Assembly (NCBI GenBank): GCA_963210315.1 | Contig: OY723308.1 | Location: 1,116,001-1,180,000 of the forward strand | Length of the DNA: 64,000 bases | Source of the DNA: Rhynchopus euleeides | Lineage: Eukaryota; Euglenozoa; Diplonemea; Diplonemida; Diplonemidae | Direction of reading: 5' to 3' | Part shown: piece by piece, positions 60,815 to 64,000 of the stretch | Layout of the letters: every line of letters begins with the position of its first letter | Numbering within the stretch: the stretch's first letter is position 1 | Program-made: the position numbers and the translations under genes | The notes under the pieces: model-generated | What the model saw: the letters and a program-made list of their open reading frames with translations, nothing else | Database searches by the model: none | What the model was told of the DNA's origin: nothing

Positions 60815-62337
60815 GGGGCCGTCTTAAGGTACCAAAAAACGTCAAAATAACGACATTTTTCGACATAGGCAATTTTCGGCCAGAAACACCCCAAAAATGC
60901 TGAAAAAGTGGCCAGACCACCCCAGAAACCGTCCCTGGGTGTGAGACACCCACTTTGGTGGCCCGGAACGGCGCTGAAATACAATGCTGAAAATTTTGTA
61001 GTGGTTTGGTACCGAACCCCTCCCCGGCTGAGTCTCCCGATCACCCTGCCACCTGCATCATCAAAATCCCACGTCATGTACCACGTTCCGCCGCCTCTGA
61101 TGAGGCATCTGAGCACTATCGAGCCAAAAAGGCGACGTTTCAGCGGGTGTTCTGTCAGGTTTCGACCCATATTAATATCAACAAAGACCGGGATGTGTCC
61201 GCGCATGCAAGGGCATCACTCGGGGGGGCTTTCTGACGTGCCCTCCGTCGAATGCAGAGGGGTCATCCTGGTCCACTTCTGGACAAGGATGAGGTGTGCG
61301 GCCACATCGAAGCTGTCGCAGTCCCCGCGACTAATGGTTTCTGTGAGTCATCACGTGGGACCCTGTCGTACCAAATGGCAGCAGCTGTACGAGGGTGCAG
61401 CAGAACGGGCCACACACGGCGGCATCGAACATGCAGTCCGCAGCAAGGAACAGGTCGAACGGGCCGTGTGTGTGTTGTATGTTAGTGGTGTCTTCAGGCA
61501 TGCCCCACGCCAGCAGCCCGCTCACACCCTCCCCGCGTGCTTGGCATGCAGGTTGTGTGACATGGCCTGCTGCCACTGCACCTCCGCAGCTGTGTCCGTG
61601 AGGACGGCCTTTGCAGCGCTGCACCCCACAAGGGCTACCAGGCTCGGTATTCCCACCCGCAACCCAGCTCCAGCAGGCGCTTCCCGCAGATGCTGCGGGG
61701 GCGGCGCAGGGCCAGCAGGTAGGCAGCGAGCACCACTGCACACCCCCTGATCTATAGTCACCGCGCAGCACAGATCGCGCAGTTCAAGCACAACAAGGCG
61801 CTCACCGGTGTGCTAGTGACCCATTCTGCTGAAGAATTGAACATGTTCAGGCATGTTCAGGAAGAAGTCCACCCCATCTGCCTCTGCAGTGAAGGATGTC
61901 CACAGGGGTTTGGAAGAGGCCGAGTTCCGAACGAAGCCAGTTGAATGCCTGCTGCAGAAGCGTGCGCGCTTGCAGCAGAACACAACAGCGGAGAAACTAC
62001 TGAGAAGGCACTCCTTCCCAAGCTTGTCACGTTCCTGCACTCCCAATTTGAACCGAAGGCAGCAGTACCCACTCAGGAAACGAAACGGCGGAATGTTGCG
62101 AGCAAGTAGGGCGGGACGGGGTCGGGAGGGGTTTTCTAATGAGGGGGCCGGAACCAAACCACTACATTTTTTTGAGCATGGTCACGGATTGGCTCAGAAG
62201 TGGCCAAATACCCCCAAAAACCACCCAGACCGCCCCCAAATACTCCCAGGGGCCGGGGTTTCAAGTTTACAGTCATTTTGTGCGTGTTCCTCGCCTATGT
62301 GAAAAATGCCGTTATTTTTACCCCTTAAGATTTTGCC
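60815..62337. mobile_element. TIR element C relative (1523 bp)
   Basis: Starts GGGGCCGTCTTAAGG and ends CCTTAAGATTTTGCC. The arms share AAAAATAACG, CATTTTTC and ACATAGGC in inverted order, and inner arms pair (TGTAGTGGTTTGGT with ACCAAACCACTACA at 60999 and 62153). TA flanks at 60813-60814 (shared with B) and 62338-62339. Both strands have ORFs, but I cannot recognise a transposase. Confidence 0.75.
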
Positions 62338-62339
62338 TA

Positions 62340-64000
62340 CCCCCCCCCCCCCCCCACCGAAGTCAAAGTTTAGAAAAACCGGAAACCCATTTTTTCTTTT
62401 ATTTTGCTCCAAACACCCCGCCGCGCCTGTGGCTGTATCTCAAACAAGGAGGAGGGGATCGGCAGATGTCGGCGGGCCCCTTCCAATGAACCCACCCGCC
62501 TGAAAGGGTGTTACTTTGGGATCTAAGTGTGCCCCCCCCCCCCCCCCAGCAATGTTTCCTTGACGTTTCCTTTCCGTTGTTATCAGCACCTGTAGAAGCA
62601 AAGGCGAACCTGCCGCGCTAGCCCCCTCAAAGCAGATCCAGACCGACCCCTGCGGGCACTGGGCTGCCTTCTCAAAAAAGCGATCTCTCCAAAGCGCTCG
62701 ATGGTGTGTACAGTTTCGGAAAATTAACCATGGCTTCCCCACGACACGAGCGTCCGAATTTTAACTAACTAATTCTTACGACAGTGCATCGGCTATTTGC
62801 ATGGTTCGTGCGTGATTCATGCGTACTTCGTGAACATCATATCCGGCAACAGCGCCTCACGTTTCTTCGGATACTTTCAGTTTTTTGCTTCCACAGCCAA
62901 CCTCGCAAAAATGCGAAGAAGTCAGTGGGTGCTGCAGTGGATTAACCCTTTCTGTCCGGGGGGTATTTTTTCGATTTTTGGGGAAATTCGCCTTCCCAAG
63001 TAAATTGTCTTCCACTCCACCTTTTTCAACATTTTTTTTATCGGGAACTGCGTTTGCGCAGAACGTTGCATTGTTCCGGTTTTTTTCCCGAAAAAAAATT
63101 TTCACATGTGGGCCTCGCCCGAGAAACCAAAAATCGAGGTGCAAAAAACCCAGAAAAAAATTCAGGGCGGTGTGTGACCGCCCAAAAAATCCGGGTTCTA
63201 TGGCGTTCTCGAACAGTTCTGCTCCAGCGCAGTTCCCGATAAAAAAAATGTTGAAAAAGGTGGAGCGGAAGACAATTTACTTGGGAAGGCAGTGGTTTGC
63301 ACAAGGCAAATAAATCAACAGGTGCAAAAGCACCTGTTCTGCGGGACCTGACTGTGAGCCACCCCAGCGACCCCGTTAGCCCGTTGGGCACCTGGATCGA
63401 GGTAGAACACCCTTCCCTGCCCCTCTGGGGCCATGGAGGATGTCCGCCCGATGACTGACGGCATCAAATCCCCATCAGAGAATTCCACCATATTTCACTG
63501 ATGGGTGGCTGGAGGCCGAAATCGGGTGGTGCATCGGCACAGCCCGTTGGGGCGGATATTCGAGATGCAGAGGTCTGAAAACTGATTTCCCAGATGACAT
63601 CTGTCGGAAAACTTTCCCTTATCGAAGGAATCGGGCAAAAAGATGCTCGGGAAAGCTCGATACCTCCCACGCAGGTTCAGGAGGCGGTTTCAAGGGCAAA
63701 ACCACCGAAAATTCCACCTTGTGGTGCAATTTTGTTACAGAGCCAAGTTGGTCAGAGTTTCGCTTTTCCGACCAACTCTTGTTGCACTTGAAAGATTCGT
63801 CCACCCCGTTTCCACCATAAAAAGAAATCTTGAAAAATTCGAAATTCAAATAACTTTGCCTGCATAGGCAAAGTGAAAGCCACTGTAGTGGCCATACCTG
63901 CCCAAGACCCTCTGATACCCACCCAGCCCCCCCAGCTCTCGCGCCTGTGATGGGTCGAAATGTGTTCTGTGGGTCTGCATATCGATGTGTTTTTGCGGAG
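62340..64000. other. non-coding, with one palindromic element
   Basis: C-runs at 62340 and 62540. The only structured feature is the TIR element at 62990-63290. The stretch after 63300 shows nothing I recognise. Confidence 0.5.
62990..63290. mobile_element. 301-bp TIR element (MITE-like)
   Basis: Terminal arms of about 62 bp, GCCTTCCCAAGTAAATTG and complement, almost identical through CCACCTTTTTCAACATTTTT to GGGAACTGCG. No clear target duplication was seen. Non-coding centre. Confidence 0.82.

Noticed and set aside
60908-61750. 280-residue forward ORF inside the C-type element
   Set aside because: I looked for a transposase (DDE, piggyBac-like) on both strands but found no ordered motifs.
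1-64000. tRNA, rRNA, spliced-leader RNA, CRISPR arrays
   Set aside because: Searched by eye for T-loop GGTTCRA boxes, leader-like sequences and regular spaced repeats; no convincing case.
1-64000. LTR retroelements, Polintons or other virus-like elements
   Set aside because: No reverse transcriptase, integrase, capsid or long direct terminal repeats were recognised.

Overview
This 64 kb window is nuclear DNA of a GC-rich protist, not of a prokaryote. The genes code for MICOS mitofilin, an INCENP-like protein, BRO1, SOUL, cathepsin B, glutaminase and a senescence-domain protein. The few introns are short (41 to 136 nt where clear) and GT-AG. Many starts sit just after a C-rich pyrimidine tract ending in CAG, as expected for a spliced-leader acceptor or a 5'UTR intron. 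All 19 protein genes I can support lie on the + strand. Together these point to a euglenozoan, perhaps a diplonemid. That placement is inference: I found no spliced-leader RNA gene, rRNA or tRNA.

Layout. 0.4-7.1 kb is transposon-dominated: an intact-looking hAT transposase (2796-5450) between 0.3-kb inverted repeats, with a near-perfect 188-bp palindrome. 7.3-9.6 kb carries a mitofilin-domain protein and a small INCENP-like protein. 12.2-15.1 kb holds a cathepsin B gene and a secreted Cys-rich follistatin-type gene, and this block is repeated at 51.2-55.8 kb. 15.3-17.1 kb is a ubiquitin-like/DUF4116 protein. 17.8-22.7 kb is a train of five different TIR elements separated by shared TA dinucleotides. 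23.7-37.99 kb carries a second UBL protein, a receptor with a degenerate cyclase domain, a large helical protein of unknown function and a BRO1 protein. 39.2-43.8 kb has a secreted SOUL protein, a secreted Cys-rich protein and a second UBL-DUF4116 protein. 45.7-50.7 kb has a spartin/senescence-type protein, a foldback TIR element and a HAD phosphatase. 51.2-58.9 kb has the second cathepsin block, with a four-TM claudin/amastin-like gene lying inside it, then an ankyrin-glutaminase fusion. 59-64 kb is mostly repeats and again carries the B and C elements from the 20-kb train.

Links between genes. There are no operons in the bacterial sense. The one-directional array suggests a long co-transcribed unit. 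Four secreted or lysosomal products (two cathepsin B, two Cys-rich follistatin-type) form a co-duplicated pair, which may mean joint use in digestion or at the surface. Comparing the two copies shows a 108-bp MITE insertion, a 1.9-kb gene gain or loss, and a change in domain-repeat number. The most unusual items are the TA-linked element train, the reversed domain order of the ankyrin-glutaminase, a mitofilin domain with no membrane anchor, and a family of ubiquitin-like proteins with DUF4116 repeats. I saw no sign of LTR, Polinton or other virus-like elements.
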